Shown: positions 22,484 through 31,857, numbered from the stretch's first letter. The stretch is DNA of 32,014 bases from Rhodocyclaceae bacterium (GCA_008080565.1 VIKE01000087.1:1-32014); one strand, 5' to 3'. Program-made: numbers and translations. The notes: a model not told the origin generated them from the sequence alone.

Positions 22484-25207
22484 TCAAGCCGCAGCTGCGA
22501 TTCTGGGGGGATGCTCTGCCACCATGCGCTTGATATCCGGCACACATGAACCGCAGAACGTTCCGCATTTCAAGCTCTTCTGGAGTTGCGGCAGATCAGC
22601 CCCTTTCTCCAGCTCCTGGTGAATCTGCACATCGCTGACATCAGCGCATTTGCAGACGATGTTGCGTGCCACCATGCTCACCGGCGGCTTGGCCGACGGC
22701 GCCAGAGCGAAGCGGATCAGGCTGACATCGAGTTCATCCTCGGCCATCGCCTGCCGCAACCACGCCAGGGCCAGCGTCTCGCCGGCCAGCCGGACGCCAA
22801 GCAGGCGGCCTTGCTGGGCAATGGCCTTCTTGCTGATCCGGCGCGTCGGGTCAGCATAGAGAATGGCCCCCTCCTCGCCATCCAGCCCGAAGAGGCGATC
22901 CAGCGCAAAGATCTCGGCATCCGCCGCCGGCCCGGCACAGGCGGCGCGGAAGACGACCAGCGGCGTGGTCCGGCCATACAGGCCGACGTTGGCATACGGA
23001 TAATCCGCCAGCACAGCGCGGGCCCGCTGAAGTAGTTCCAGCGCCTCCGATTGGCTGGTGCAGCGACGAACTACAGCCAGCGGGTAGGACAACTCGGCCC
23101 TGATGATCTGGACAGCGGCATGCTTCAGCTCGGGCTGTAACGAATAGGGGTCGATGGCATCCGAGCTCAGCGCATTGGTACCCGGCGTATTCATGAACTG
23201 GCTGCCCCAATGCATCGGCATCCACGCCCGGCCTTTGGCCAGCCCGGGACGCTCGGCTATACGGACGACCATCTCGCCGCGGCCATTGTTCACTTTGGCC
23301 AAATCGCCCGACTCCAGCCCACGATGCCGCATGTCGCAAGGATGCATGGCGAGCAGCGGTTCGTCTTCAAGATTGAACAGGCGCGGCACGGTGCCGGTGC
23401 GGCTCATACCGTGCCATTGATCGCGCATGCGACCGGAAAGCAGGCTGATCGGCCGCTCGGGCGTCGTCAGTTCGGCCGTTGGCTGATGTTCGATGGCGAC
23501 AAAGCGCGCCTTGCCATCGGCTGTCGGAAAACGTCCATCCTCGTAGAGGCGGACCTTGCCAATACTGGCACCTTCCGGATACGGCCATTGCTGCGGCCCC
23601 TGCGCTTCGAGCACGGCATAGGACAAGCCAGTGATGTCGAGATCGCGCCCGCGCGTACTTTCCCGGTGCTCGTTGAAGATATCTTCGGGGTTGGCGTAGG
23701 GGAACAAGCGCCCGGCGTCGGTACGCCCCAGCTTTTCACCCAGTCGGCGGGCGAAATCGACGACGATTTCCCAGTCGTGACGTGCCTCGCCAGGTGCCTG
23801 AATGGCTGGCTGGAGGCGCGTGATGCAGCGTTCGGAATTAGTTACCGTGCCATGCTTTTCGCCCCAGCCACTAGCTGGCAGCAGCAAATCGGCGTAATCG
23901 GCGGTGTCGGTATTGCCATAGGTTTCCTGCAACACGACGTATTCGGCGGCGAGCAAGGCTTCACGGACGGCCGCCTGATTCGGCAACGACTGGGCCGGAT
24001 TGGTGCAGGCGATCCAGACAGCCTTGACTTCGCCGGTTTTGAGTGCTTTGAACAGGTCGACCGCAGACTTTCCAGGTTTTGCCGGCACCTCAGGAACGCC
24101 CCACAAGCGAGCAACCTCAGCCCGATGCTCGGGGTTGGCCAGGTCACGGTGGGCCGACAGCAAATTGGCCAAGCCGCCAACTTCGCGTCCGCCCATGGCA
24201 TTCGGCTGGCCGGTCAGCGAGAACGGACCGGCCCCCGGCTTGCCGATCTGGCCCGTCGCAAGGTGCAGGTGAATGATGCCAGCGTTGTTGTGGGTGCCGT
24301 GGGACGACTGGTTGAGTCCCTGACAATAGAGCGACAGCGAGGCGTCGCTGGCGCCGAACCAGCGCGCCGCCTGAACGATGGCCTCGGCTGGTACGCCACA
24401 GAGATCGGCAACCTTGTCTGGCGAGTAATTTTTGACGATGTCGGCGAGCGCCTCGAAACCGTTGGTGTGGGCTTCGACATAGCCGTGATCAACCATGCCC
24501 TCAGCGATGAGCACATGCAGCATGCCGTTGAACAGCGCGATGTCGCTGCCCGGTTTGATCGACAAATGCAGGTCGGCAATCTCCGCGCTTTCCGTGCGGC
24601 GGGGATCGGCGACGATAACCTTGAGGTCAGGATTGGCCGCCTTCGCATCTTCGATGTAGCGAAACACAATCGGGTGCGCGATGGCCGGATTGGCACCGCT
24701 GATGAAAATCACCTTGGCCTGCAGGATGTCGGCATAGCTGCACGGCGGCGCATCGGCGCCCAGCGTCTGCTTGTAGCCGGCAACGGCCGAGGACATGCAG
24801 AGGCGTGAATTGGTATCGACGTTGTTGGTGCCGATCAGCCCCTTGGCCAGCTTGTTGAAAACGTAATAATCCTCGGTCAGCAACTGGCCGGATATGTAGA
24901 AGGCAACCGAATCGGGGCCATATTGCTTAATGGTGGCAGCGAAACGCTCGGCGGCTTCGTCCAGCGCGCCCTCCCAGCCAAGGCGTTGGCCCGCCCTGCC
25001 GCGGTTTGCACGCTTTTCGGGGAACTGCAGGCGATAGGTCGGATTGACGGTCTGATTCAGCGTCGCACCTTTCGTACACAAACGGCCGCGATTGGCCGGG
25101 TGCGCGGGATCGCCCCTCAGTCCGGTGATAGCACCATTCTCGGTTTCAATGAGTACGCCACAACCAACTCCGCAGTAGCAACAGGTAGACTTGACTTCAG
25201 TTCGCAT
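22484..25207 (-). CDS. nasA: Assimilatory nitrate reductase catalytic subunit NasA
   Basis: 907-aa cytoplasmic molybdopterin enzyme reducing nitrate to nitrite. The N-terminal [4Fe-4S] ligands are CCYCGVGCGV and, further on, GRLCTKG. The bis-MGD regions follow (YISGQLLTEDYYVFNKLAKG, NTDTADYADLLLPASGWGEK and a C-terminal molydopterin-dinucleotide domain with HGMSRTGTVPRLF). The last 60 residues are a BFD-like [2Fe-2S] domain (NIVCKCADVSD and CGTFCGSCVPDI), as in NasA proteins of the longer type. The ATG at 25207 has GGAAGGAAAA upstream; the frame extension to 25270 has no support. A sigma-54 sequence lies directly upstream, leaving almost no leader. ybiB follows in the same operon. No separate electron-donor subunit is seen nearby. 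Confidence 0.95.
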   Translation of the reverse strand: MRTEVKSTCCYCGVGCGVLIETENGAITGLRGDPAHPANRGRLCTKGATLNQTVNPTYRLQFPEKRANRGRAGQRLGWEGALDEAAERFAATIKQYGPDSVAFYISGQLLTEDYYVFNKLAKGLIGTNNVDTNSRLCMSSAVAGYKQTLGADAPPCSYADILQAKVIFISGANPAIAHPIVFRYIEDAKAANPDLKVIVADPRRTESAEIADLHLSIKPGSDIALFNGMLHVLIAEGMVDHGYVEAHTNGFEALADIVKNYSPDKVADLCGVPAEAIVQAARWFGASDASLSLYCQGLNQSSHGTHNNAGIIHLHLATGQIGKPGAGPFSLTGQPNAMGGREVGGLANLLSAHRDLANPEHRAEVARLWGVPEVPAKPGKSAVDLFKALKTGEVKAVWIACTNPAQSLPNQAAVREALLAAEYVVLQETYGNTDTADYADLLLPASGWGEKHGTVTNSERCITRLQPAIQAPGEARHDWEIVVDFARRLGEKLGRTDAGRLFPYANPEDIFNEHRESTRGRDLDITGLSYAVLEAQGPQQWPYPEGASIGKVRLYEDGRFPTADGKARFVAIEHQPTAELTTPERPISLLSGRMRDQWHGMSRTGTVPRLFNLEDEPLLAMHPCDMRHRGLESGDLAKVNNGRGEMVVRIAERPGLAKGRAWMPMHWGSQFMNTPGTNALSSDAIDPYSLQPELKHAAVQIIRAELSYPLAVVRRCTSQSEALELLQRARAVLADYPYANVGLYGRTTPLVVFRAACAGPAADAEIFALDRLFGLDGEEGAILYADPTRRISKKAIAQQGRLLGVRLAGETLALAWLRQAMAEDELDVSLIRFALAPSAKPPVSMVARNIVCKCADVSDVQIHQELEKGADLPQLQKSLKCGTFCGSCVPDIKRMVAEHPPRIAAAA

Positions 25208-25229
25208 GATTTTCCTTCCGGCTTGGCTT

Positions 25230-25247
25230 GAGCAACAGCTATGCCAA
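25230..25247 (-). promoter_or_regulatory. Sigma-54 promoter of nasA
   Basis: Minus strand TTGGCATAGCTGTTGCTC keeps GG and GC ten bases apart, with two changes from TGGCACG. The predicted start is only about a dozen bases before the start codon, so there is no room for an ANTAR leader. Confidence 0.65.
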
Positions 25248-25273
25248 GTTGAAAAATCATGGACTTGCATGAC

Positions 25274-25308
25274 AAAAGGGGAAATCCCTTTGTGGAATTT
25301 CCCCTTTT
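25274..25308. terminator. Terminator after sspB (bidirectional form)
   Basis: Perfect 12-bp arms AAAAGGGGAAAT (25274-25285) and ATTTCCCCTTTT (25297-25308) with an 11-base loop. Reading from sspB the 3' arm ends in TTTTG. It separates the pet-ssp transcript from the nasA promoter. Confidence 0.75.
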
Positions 25309-25334
25309 TAGTGCGTCAACCGCAGCTTGCGTCC

Positions 25335-25769
25335 CTATTTGATGCGTTGCAGCCATGGACGCCCTGCTTCTGGGCGTGGCGGCTCGGGCGGCGGCTCTTC
25401 GGGCTCCACCGCAGACTCGCCGGCATCGATGAATTCGGCTGTCCCTTCATCCTCGGCGCCATCCACCTCAAATGCCATTCCTGCACCGTTTTCGCGTGCA
25501 TAGATTGCCGAAACACGCTCGACCGGCACAGACAAGTCACGGGCAACGCCACCAAAACGGGCCTGAAAATCGATGAAATCGTTTCCGATCAGCAATTTTT
25601 TGGTCGCATCCGGCCCCAGATTCAGCACAATCTGGCCGTCGCGAACAAACTCGCGCGGGACGCGGGTGCGCTCATCGACCTCAACCGCGATATACGGTGT
25701 GAAACCATTGTCACAGCACCATTCCCAGATGGCGCGCAGGAGGTAAGGCTTGGTGGACGGAAGTTCCAT
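25335..25769 (-). CDS. sspB: ClpXP protease specificity-enhancing factor SspB
   Basis: 144 aa. Adaptor that delivers ssrA-tagged and other proteins to ClpXP. It opens with the family pattern STKPYLLRAIWEWCCDNGFTPYIAVEVD and includes GQIVLNLGPDATKKLLIGNDFIDFQARFGG. An acidic, proline-rich linker leads to a short C-terminal tail GRPWLQRIK, which resembles the ClpX-binding module of known SspB. It starts 3 bp after sspA on the same strand, the usual pairing. Confidence 0.94.
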   Translation of the reverse strand: MELPSTKPYLLRAIWEWCCDNGFTPYIAVEVDERTRVPREFVRDGQIVLNLGPDATKKLLIGNDFIDFQARFGGVARDLSVPVERVSAIYARENGAGMAFEVDGAEDEGTAEFIDAGESAVEPEEPPPEPPRPEAGRPWLQRIK

Positions 25770-25772
25770 GCC

Positions 25773-26369
25773 TTACTTGCGCATTGCCTTTTCGGACGGC
25801 GTCAGCGCATCGATGAAACCCTGACGACTGAAAATGCGCTCGGCGTACTTCATGAGCGGTGCAGCCGCCTTGCCAAGGTCGATGCCGTAATGGTCGAGAC
25901 GCCAGAGCAGCGGGGCAATGGCCACGTCAAGCATGGAGAACTCATCGCCCAGCATGAATTTCTGCTTGTTGAAGATCGGCACGATTTCAGTCAGTCGAGC
26001 CTTGATTTCCTGACGGGCCTTGTCGGCCGTCTTGCCGTTCTTCTCAATCACTTCCATGAACGAAAAGATTTCCCGCTCCATGCCGACCAGCAACTGGCGG
26101 GCGCGGGCACGCATGATCGGGTCGGCCGGCATCAGTTGCGGATGCGGAAAACGCTCGTCGATGTATTCGTTGATGATATTCGGCTCAAACAGGACCAGAT
26201 CACGTTCGACCAGAACCGGCACACGATTGTGCGGGTTGATCGCCGCCATTTCTTCCGGCTTGTTGAACATGTCGACGTCGATAACCTGAAAATCCATGCC
26301 CTTTTCGAACAGGACAATGCGGCAACGGTGACTAAAGGGGCAGGTGGTGCCCGAGTAGAGGTTCATCAT
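25773..26369 (-). CDS. sspA: Stringent starvation protein A (GST-fold RNA polymerase-associated)
   Basis: 198 aa. Glutathione-S-transferase fold protein that binds RNA polymerase in characterised relatives. The N-terminal thioredoxin-like domain is MNLYSGTTCPFSHRCRIVLFEKG with NPHNRVPVLVERDLVL; an all-helical C-terminal domain follows. Two ATG codons (26369, 26366) are adjacent. It sits after petC and before sspB, an order frequent in Beta- and Gammaproteobacteria. The 83-bp gap to petC holds an inverted repeat (GCATCG...CGATGC) but no clear terminator. Confidence 0.93.
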   Translation of the reverse strand: MMNLYSGTTCPFSHRCRIVLFEKGMDFQVIDVDMFNKPEEMAAINPHNRVPVLVERDLVLFEPNIINEYIDERFPHPQLMPADPIMRARARQLLVGMEREIFSFMEVIEKNGKTADKARQEIKARLTEIVPIFNKQKFMLGDEFSMLDVAIAPLLWRLDHYGIDLGKAAAPLMKYAERIFSRQGFIDALTPSEKAMRK

Positions 26370-26452
26370 TTGTGGTAACCCTCAAAATGAGATTCGGCAT
26401 CGGGGGCCGGCCAGAGCCAAACCCGCGATGCCGTTAGCTGATCCAGGAAGGA

Positions 26453-27172
26453 TCAGTGAATGTCTTTCCAGTATTCCTTCTTGAGCGCGTAGGCGACAAC
26501 AAAGAGAACTGCCAGGAAGGCCAGAACGAACCAGCCCAGAGTGCGGCGATATTCTTGCTGCGGTTCGCCCATCCAGACCATGAAACCGACCAGATCGGAA
26601 ACCGACTTGTCGAATTCAGCCGGTGCCATCGAGCCCGGTACTGCCAATTCCAGCTTGTGCGTTTCGTGATTCATCACTTGCTGGCCTTGCAGGCCGTACA
26701 GAACATGCGGCATGCCGACATTCTCGAACACCGTGTTGTTCCAGCCTGTCGGACGGTTGGCATCACGATAGAAGGAACGCAGATAGGTGTAGAGCCAGTC
26801 CGCACCGGCACCGGCATTGCCGGCTTCGCCACGGGCCCGGGCAATGATGGTCAGATCCGGGGGGGTAGCACCGAACCACTGTTTCTGCTCGTCGGAACGG
26901 GCGGCAACACGCATCAGTTCACCGATCTTGTCGGACGTGAACATCAGGTTTTCCTTGACCTGCTGCTCGGTCAAACCGAGATCCAGCAAGTTCTTGTAGC
27001 GCATGTAGGAAGCACCGTGACAGTTCATGCAGTAATTGACGAACAGCTTGGCACCATTCTGCAACGCTGCTTTGTCGCTGACCGAACCAGGCCACTTGTC
27101 GATATGGGCGGTGTTACCGCTGGCAAACGCCATGATCGGCGCGAAGAGCAAGGCGATAAGGAATTTTTTCAT
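26453..27172 (-). CDS. petC: Cytochrome c1 of the bc1 complex
   Basis: 239 aa from the ATG at 27172, chosen because GAGAGG then lies nine bases upstream; the first ATG at 27181 abuts it. Signal peptide KKFLIALLFAPIMAFA, haem-c site YCMNCHGASYMRYKN, probable methionine ligand in ENVGMPHVLYGLQG, and a C-terminal anchor WFVLAFLAVLFVVAYALKKEYW. It transfers electrons from the Rieske protein to soluble cytochrome c. It is the third gene of petABC, 13 bp after petB. A 7-bp hairpin CTGATCC/GGATCAG overlaps the stop codon. Confidence 0.95.
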   Translation of the reverse strand: MKKFLIALLFAPIMAFASGNTAHIDKWPGSVSDKAALQNGAKLFVNYCMNCHGASYMRYKNLLDLGLTEQQVKENLMFTSDKIGELMRVAARSDEQKQWFGATPPDLTIIARARGEAGNAGAGADWLYTYLRSFYRDANRPTGWNNTVFENVGMPHVLYGLQGQQVMNHETHKLELAVPGSMAPAEFDKSVSDLVGFMVWMGEPQQEYRRTLGWFVLAFLAVLFVVAYALKKEYWKDIH

Positions 27173-27185
27173 TTTTGTCATCCTC

Positions 27186-28487
27186 TCACTTGAACGTCAC
27201 ACGGTCGGGGACCGGCTTGAACTTGTCCATCCGCGACCACCACGGCATAGCGAGGAAGAAACCGAAGTAGAACACCGAACAGACCTGCGATACCAGTTCG
27301 CCCATCGGCGACGGGGACAGAGTACCCAGATAGCCAAGAACGAAGAAGCAGATGACAAAGATGGTCAGCAAGGTCTTGTAGATCGGACCACGGTAACGGA
27401 TCGACTTGACCGGGCTACGATCGAGCCAAGGCAGGAAAGCGAAGATCACCACCGAAGCGCCCATGGCAACCACACCCCAGAACTTGGCATCGAGACCGAA
27501 CAGCGGATAGGTAACCGCACGCAGGATCGAGTAGAACGGCGTGAAGTACCAGACCGGAGCGATGTGCGGCGGTGTCTTCAAGGGGTCAGCCGGGTAGAAG
27601 TTCGGCGTTTCCAGGAAGTAACCACCACCTTCCGGTGCCCAGAACATTACGGCAGAGAAAACCATCAGGAAGACAACAACACCAACGATGTCCTTGACCG
27701 TGTAGTACGGATGGAACGGGATGCCGTCACGCGGAATACCGTTTTCGTCCTTGTTGGCCTTGATTTCAACGCCGTCAGGGTTGTTCGAACCGGTTTCGTG
27801 CAGGGCCAGGACGTGAGCAGCAACCAAACCGATCAGAACGAGCGGGAAGGCAATCACGTGGAAGGAGAAGAAGCGATTCAGCGTAGCATCGCCAACAACG
27901 AAGTCGCCGCGAATGATCAGCGACAGATCGCCACCGATAACAGGGATCGCCGAGAACAGGTTTACAATAACCTGAGCGCCCCAGTAGGACATCTGACCCC
28001 ATGGCAGCAGGTAGCCAAAGAAGGCTTCACCCATCAGGCAAAGGAAAATGCCCACGCCGAACAGCCAGGTCAACTCACGTGGTTTGCGATACGAACCGTA
28101 GAGAAGACCACGGAACATGTGCATATAGACCACGATGAAGAAGGCAGAAGCACCGGTCGAGTGCATGTAGCGAATCAGCCACCCACCCGACACATCACGC
28201 ATGATGTATTCAACCGAGGCAAACGCAATTGGCACACCATTGGCGTTCAGTGCGGCATCCGGCTTGTAGTGCATAACCAAGAAGATGCCGGTAACGATCT
28301 GGATAACCAGAACCAGCAGCGCCAGAGAGCCGAAGAAATACCAGAAGTTGAAGTTCTTCGGGGCGTAGTACTCAGACAGGTGGCCCTTCCACATGGAAGT
28401 CGCCGGGAAACGGGCATCAACCCATTCCAGAGCGTTACCGGCCAGTGAGCCGTCTGATTTGTATTTCTCGAAATTGCCAGCAGCCAT
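27186..28487 (-). CDS. petB: Cytochrome b of the bc1 complex
   Basis: 433-aa, eight-helix quinol-oxidising subunit in one chain. Haem ligands are in helices with GGWLIRYMHSTGASAFFIVVYMHMFRGL and FFSFHVIAFPLVLIGLVAAHVLAL. The Qo-site PEWY-type motif appears as APVWYFTPFYSILRAV, with W for E's neighbour region altered (PVWY), as in many Betaproteobacteria. GYLLPWGQMSYWGAQVI is also conserved. It starts 3 bp after petA with AAGGGAG upstream. Confidence 0.96.
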   Translation of the reverse strand: MAAGNFEKYKSDGSLAGNALEWVDARFPATSMWKGHLSEYYAPKNFNFWYFFGSLALLVLVIQIVTGIFLVMHYKPDAALNANGVPIAFASVEYIMRDVSGGWLIRYMHSTGASAFFIVVYMHMFRGLLYGSYRKPRELTWLFGVGIFLCLMGEAFFGYLLPWGQMSYWGAQVIVNLFSAIPVIGGDLSLIIRGDFVVGDATLNRFFSFHVIAFPLVLIGLVAAHVLALHETGSNNPDGVEIKANKDENGIPRDGIPFHPYYTVKDIVGVVVFLMVFSAVMFWAPEGGGYFLETPNFYPADPLKTPPHIAPVWYFTPFYSILRAVTYPLFGLDAKFWGVVAMGASVVIFAFLPWLDRSPVKSIRYRGPIYKTLLTIFVICFFVLGYLGTLSPSPMGELVSQVCSVFYFGFFLAMPWWSRMDKFKPVPDRVTFK

Positions 28488-28490
28488 TTC

Positions 28491-29087
28491 TTATGCTCCC
28501 TTCTTGTCTTCGCCGATCATGATACGGGTATCGGCGAGATACACGTGCGGCGGCACTTCGAGGTTGGTCGGGGCAGGCTTCGACTTGTATACACGACCAG
28601 CAAAGTCGAAGGTCGAACCATGGCAAGGACACAGGAAGCCTCCCAGCCAGCCATCAGGCATTCCCTCTTCGGTGCCGGCCTTGAACTTCTGGGACGGAGA
28701 GCAACCTAAGTGGGTACAGATACCGACAACAACCATGATTTCGGGCTTGATGGAGCGCGTATCGTTCTGTGCATAAGCCGGTTGCTGATTTTTCTCGGAC
28801 TTTGGATCAGCGACCGCATCAGCCAGCTTGGGCAGCGTATCCATCATCTCCTTGGTGCGGTTGATAATCCACACCGGCTTGCCACGCCACTCGACGGTCA
28901 TCATCTGACCCGGTTCGAGCTTGCTGATATCCACTTCGACCGGTGCGCCTGCAGCCTTGGCACGTTCGGACGGAAGCAAGCTGGATACGAACGGTACGAG
29001 TGCGGCAACCGCGCCCGCCCCGCCCACGGCTGCGGTCGCAACGACCAGACGTCGCCGTCCGCAGTCCATTTTTCCTTGATTGCTCAT
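28491..29087 (-). CDS. petA: Ubiquinol-cytochrome c reductase Rieske iron-sulfur subunit
   Basis: 198 aa. Tat-type N-terminus GRRRLVVATAAVGGAGAVAALVPFV serves as an uncleaved membrane anchor. The [2Fe-2S] ligands are in CTHLGCSP and CPCHGS. First gene of the petABC operon; GGGGTCAGC precedes the ATG at 29087 and a sigma-70 promoter lies just upstream. Confidence 0.96.
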   Translation of the reverse strand: MSNQGKMDCGRRRLVVATAAVGGAGAVAALVPFVSSLLPSERAKAAGAPVEVDISKLEPGQMMTVEWRGKPVWIINRTKEMMDTLPKLADAVADPKSEKNQQPAYAQNDTRSIKPEIMVVVGICTHLGCSPSQKFKAGTEEGMPDGWLGGFLCPCHGSTFDFAGRVYKSKPAPTNLEVPPHVYLADTRIMIGEDKKGA

Positions 29088-29134
29088 TACGCTGACCCCT
29101 AACGGAATTAGATGGGATAAAAATTAAACGCTAA

Positions 29135-29162
29135 ATTATACGATATCGGACGGCTCGATAAA
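29135..29162 (-). promoter_or_regulatory. Sigma-70 promoter of petABC
   Basis: Minus strand -10 TATAAT (29140-29135), exact, with TTTATC (29162-29157) sixteen bases upstream as a weak -35. The -35 lies inside an imperfect inverted repeat with GATATC ends (29142-29173) that also covers the recR stop. Confidence 0.65.
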
Positions 29163-29171
29163 AGCCGGATA

Positions 29172-29771
29172 TCACCCACCACAAGCCTTGCGCTCCCGAA
29201 ATGCCTGCGCCAGGGTGCCACTATCAACATACTCCAGCTCACCACCCACTGGTACGCCACGGGCAATCCTGGTCACTCGAATCCCTTTGGAGCCAAGCAT
29301 GGCCGTGATGTAATGGGCGGTCGCTTCTCCCTCGTTGGTATAGTTCGTCGCCAAAATCACCTCCCGCACTACGCCGTCGAGAGCTCTGGCCACGAGACGA
29401 TCCAGTCCGATATCTTTTGGCCCTATACCATCAAGGGGAGATATTTTGCCCATCAGCACGTAATAGAGCCCCTGATAACTCTGGGTCTGCTCCATCATGT
29501 TCATGTCAACCGGTGTTTCGACCACGCACAGTAAACTTGAATCGCGCCGTGGTGATGCGCAGCGTTCGCATATCTCCGCCTCGGTGAATGTATTACAGCG
29601 TTGGCAATGTCGAATTGACTGCAAAGCATGCAGGAGGGCATCCCCCAAATGCTGAGCGCCCTTCCTGTCGTGCTGCAACAGATGATATGCCATGCGTTGA
29701 GCTGATTTTGGCCCGACACCTGGCAGGCAGCGCAGCGCTTCAATCAGCGAATCAAGCCCCGAGGGATTCAC
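29172..29771 (-). CDS. recR: Recombination mediator RecR
   Basis: 199 aa, standard length. N-terminal helix-hairpin-helix [20 protein letters not shown], a four-cysteine zinc finger [16 protein letters not shown], then a Toprim domain ([17 protein letters not shown]) and the C-terminal [18 protein letters not shown]. Acts with RecFO in loading RecA at gaps. It starts 3 bp after ybaB. Confidence 0.96.
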   Translation of the reverse strand: MNPSGLDSLIEALRCLPGVGPKSAQRMAYHLLQHDRKGAQHLGDALLHALQSIRHCQRCNTFTEAEICERCASPRRDSSLLCVVETPVDMNMMEQTQSYQGLYYVLMGKISPLDGIGPKDIGLDRLVARALDGVVREVILATNYTNEGEATAHYITAMLGSKGIRVTRIARGVPVGGELEYVDSGTLAQAFRERKACGG

Positions 29772-29774
29772 TAA

Positions 29775-30098
29775 TCAAAAGGGAAGCTTGAAGCCAGGCG
29801 GCAGATTTAGCCCCGAAGTAAAGCCAGACATCTTATCCTGGCTTAATGCCTCTCCTCGGCGAACAGCATCGTTCATCGCCGCGGCGATCAGATCCTCAAG
29901 CATTTCCCGGTCATCCATCACCGATGGATCAATACTGACTCTGCGCACTTCATGCGCCCCTGTCATTACAACCTTGACCATGCCAGCCCCGGAAACCCCC
30001 TCGATCTCAGTCTGGGCAAGTTGTTCCTGGGCTTTTTTCATGTTTTCCTGCATCGCCTGCGCCTGTTTCATCAGGCCAGCCAAGCCACCCTTCATCAT
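29775..30098 (-). CDS. ybaB: YbaB/EbfC family nucleoid-associated protein
   Basis: 107 aa. Typical opening [31 protein letters not shown], then a short beta segment with [32 protein letters not shown]. Small dimeric DNA-binding protein, almost always between dnaX and recR, as here (gaps of 12 and 3 bp). Confidence 0.95.
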   Translation of the reverse strand: MMKGGLAGLMKQAQAMQENMKKAQEQLAQTEIEGVSGAGMVKVVMTGAHEVRRVSIDPSVMDDREMLEDLIAAAMNDAVRRGEALSQDKMSGFTSGLNLPPGFKLPF

Positions 30099-30110
30099 CG
30101 TCGCTCTCCC

Positions 30111-31718
30111 TTACGCAATAGGTTTAATGGATGATTCAACAATCGATGCATCGAGGGACTCGATCGCATCACGTATAAAAGTATCCTGAGCAATTGACGC
30201 TACAGCATGATCCTGTCGCTCTTGGCGTTGACGCCCCACTGTTTCGGCCGGGGTATCCAATTCGTTCTGAGCTAACTCAAACCGCACCTTCATGGCGCGG
30301 CCAAAATATTCACTCAAAGCCTGCTGTAGTTTGTCAGGCCCCGGTTTCATCTGCAGATGCCCCTGAGATGGCGACAATCTCAACAAGCACTCAGTTTCAC
30401 CAAGTTTCCTTAGCTCACAATTTTGCGCCAGCTCCCTGGCCAGCCCGGACAATGGGAGCGACGCCACAATCTGATGCCAATCAGACTCTCCGGATGCTAA
30501 CGGCTTCGCTGCCAATTGTGCCGCCGCTACTGGCTCGCCCCGAAGGGCAACGTCTGGTGCACCAACGAGTAACGGATGGGCGCTGACCACCGGCCTGCTC
30601 TTCTGCGTCACCGCGACAAGCACGTCAGCAACGGTGCTTGGGCGAAACGCATGCAACCTGAGCAAGGTCATTACAAAACCCGCATATTCATCCGGCGCGG
30701 TCGACAGCTCATTTCTGCCGACATTTACAATTTGATAGGCCAACTGAACAAACTCTGGCGAAAACACTGCCGCCAGCTGGAGCAACCTTCCTCTATCAGG
30801 ATCGTCATCATCTATTGCGACGGGAACACATTGAGCTACCTGCAAACGCGTCAGCAATGCCCCCAGTTCCTGCAAAGCTGAAGAAAATGAAAGACTACGC
30901 ACCTCAAGGTCTGCCGCCACCTGTAGCAAAGTCGACGCATCACCGCCCCGCAGCGCGTCAAGAATACTGAACAGATAATCCTGATCGACTGTACCTAGCA
31001 TGCTTCGCACCAGAACCTCTTCGACCCTCCCCGCACCATGCGCAATAGCCTGATCCAGCAAGGAAAGAGCATCACGCATGCTCCCGGACGCTGAACGTGC
31101 AACTAACGTCAATGCCGGAGCCTCGAAAGGAATTTCCTCCGCCTGCAAAATTTGGCCTAGATGCTTGGTTATAGCCAGCGCAGGCATCTGCTTCAAATTG
31201 AATTGCAGACAACGGGAAAGAACCGTCACCGGAATTTTTTGTGGGTCGGTTGTCGCCAAAATAAATTTGACATGCTCCGGAGGCTCTTCGAGAGTCTTCA
31301 GCATCGCATTGAATGCTGAATTGGAAAGCATGTGAACCTCGTCAATTACATATACCTTGAAGCGGCCACGGGTGGGCGCGTAGACCGCGTTCTCAAGGAG
31401 CTGACGCATCTCGTCAACCCGGGTATTGGTGGCCGCATCAACCTCAAGCAAATCGACAAATCTACCACTGTCGATTTCTTGGCAAGCAGAACAGACACCA
31501 CAAGGTGTAGCGGTGATCCCGGCTTCGCAATTTAGCGATTTCGCCAGAATCCGCGCGATGGTTGTCTTCCCAACCCCTCGAGTACCCGTAAAAAGATAGG
31601 CGTGGTGCAAGCGCAGCTCAGAGAGCGCATGCGTTAGAGCACGAACAACATGTTCCTGCCCAACTAGCGTAGAAAAATTGCGCGGCCGCCACTTGCGCGC
31701 AAGAACTTGATAACTCAT
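30111..31718 (-). CDS. dnaX: DNA polymerase III subunit gamma/tau
   Basis: 535 aa from the ATG at 31718, which follows GGAG; the frame extends to 31769 only by running into the SRP RNA gene. AAA+ clamp-loader domain: GTRGVGKTTIARILAKSLNC (Walker A), zinc site with C-x8-CGVCSAC, VIDEVHML (Walker B) and LSRCLQF (sensor/SRC). The C-terminal part (about 370-535) is the tau-specific region. It is shorter than E. coli tau (643 aa). I did not find an obvious A-rich slippery heptamer for gamma production. Confidence 0.95.
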   Translation of the reverse strand: MSYQVLARKWRPRNFSTLVGQEHVVRALTHALSELRLHHAYLFTGTRGVGKTTIARILAKSLNCEAGITATPCGVCSACQEIDSGRFVDLLEVDAATNTRVDEMRQLLENAVYAPTRGRFKVYVIDEVHMLSNSAFNAMLKTLEEPPEHVKFILATTDPQKIPVTVLSRCLQFNLKQMPALAITKHLGQILQAEEIPFEAPALTLVARSASGSMRDALSLLDQAIAHGAGRVEEVLVRSMLGTVDQDYLFSILDALRGGDASTLLQVAADLEVRSLSFSSALQELGALLTRLQVAQCVPVAIDDDDPDRGRLLQLAAVFSPEFVQLAYQIVNVGRNELSTAPDEYAGFVMTLLRLHAFRPSTVADVLVAVTQKSRPVVSAHPLLVGAPDVALRGEPVAAAQLAAKPLASGESDWHQIVASLPLSGLARELAQNCELRKLGETECLLRLSPSQGHLQMKPGPDKLQQALSEYFGRAMKVRFELAQNELDTPAETVGRQRQERQDHAVASIAQDTFIRDAIESLDASIVESSIKPIA

Positions 31719-31748
31719 GCGCTCCACACCAATGCAGAAAATGAAAGT

Positions 31749-31844
31749 GGCGAGCCTAACCCCCGGCACTTGCAGTAAGTAGCTGTGGCTGCTTCCTTCC
31801 GGACCTGACCAGATTCACCACCCTGCAATGCGGGGAGACCCGCC
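31749..31844 (-). ncRNA. ffs: Signal recognition particle RNA (4.5S type)
   Basis: Minus strand holds the conserved SRP domain IV loop GGTCAGGTCCGGAAGGAAGC. The ends GGCGGGTC and GGCTCGCC pair over eight bases (two G-U), giving a hairpin RNA of about 96 nt. It lies directly upstream of dnaX. End positions are set by the pairing and may be off by a few bases. Confidence 0.93.
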
Positions 31845-31851
31845 GCTGCGG

Positions 31852-31857
31852 ATTCTA
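31852..31857 (-). promoter_or_regulatory. -10 element of ffs
   Basis: Minus strand TAGAAT placed so that transcription would begin at the SRP RNA 5' end. No convincing -35 was found. Confidence 0.4.

Noticed and set aside
23210..24808. 532-aa open frame antisense to nasA
   Set aside because: Shadow of a well-supported gene; no ribosome binding site or domain.
27036..28448. 470-aa open frame antisense to petB/petC
   Set aside because: Composition rich in His, Gln, Arg and Asp, as antisense of membrane-protein codons; no domain.
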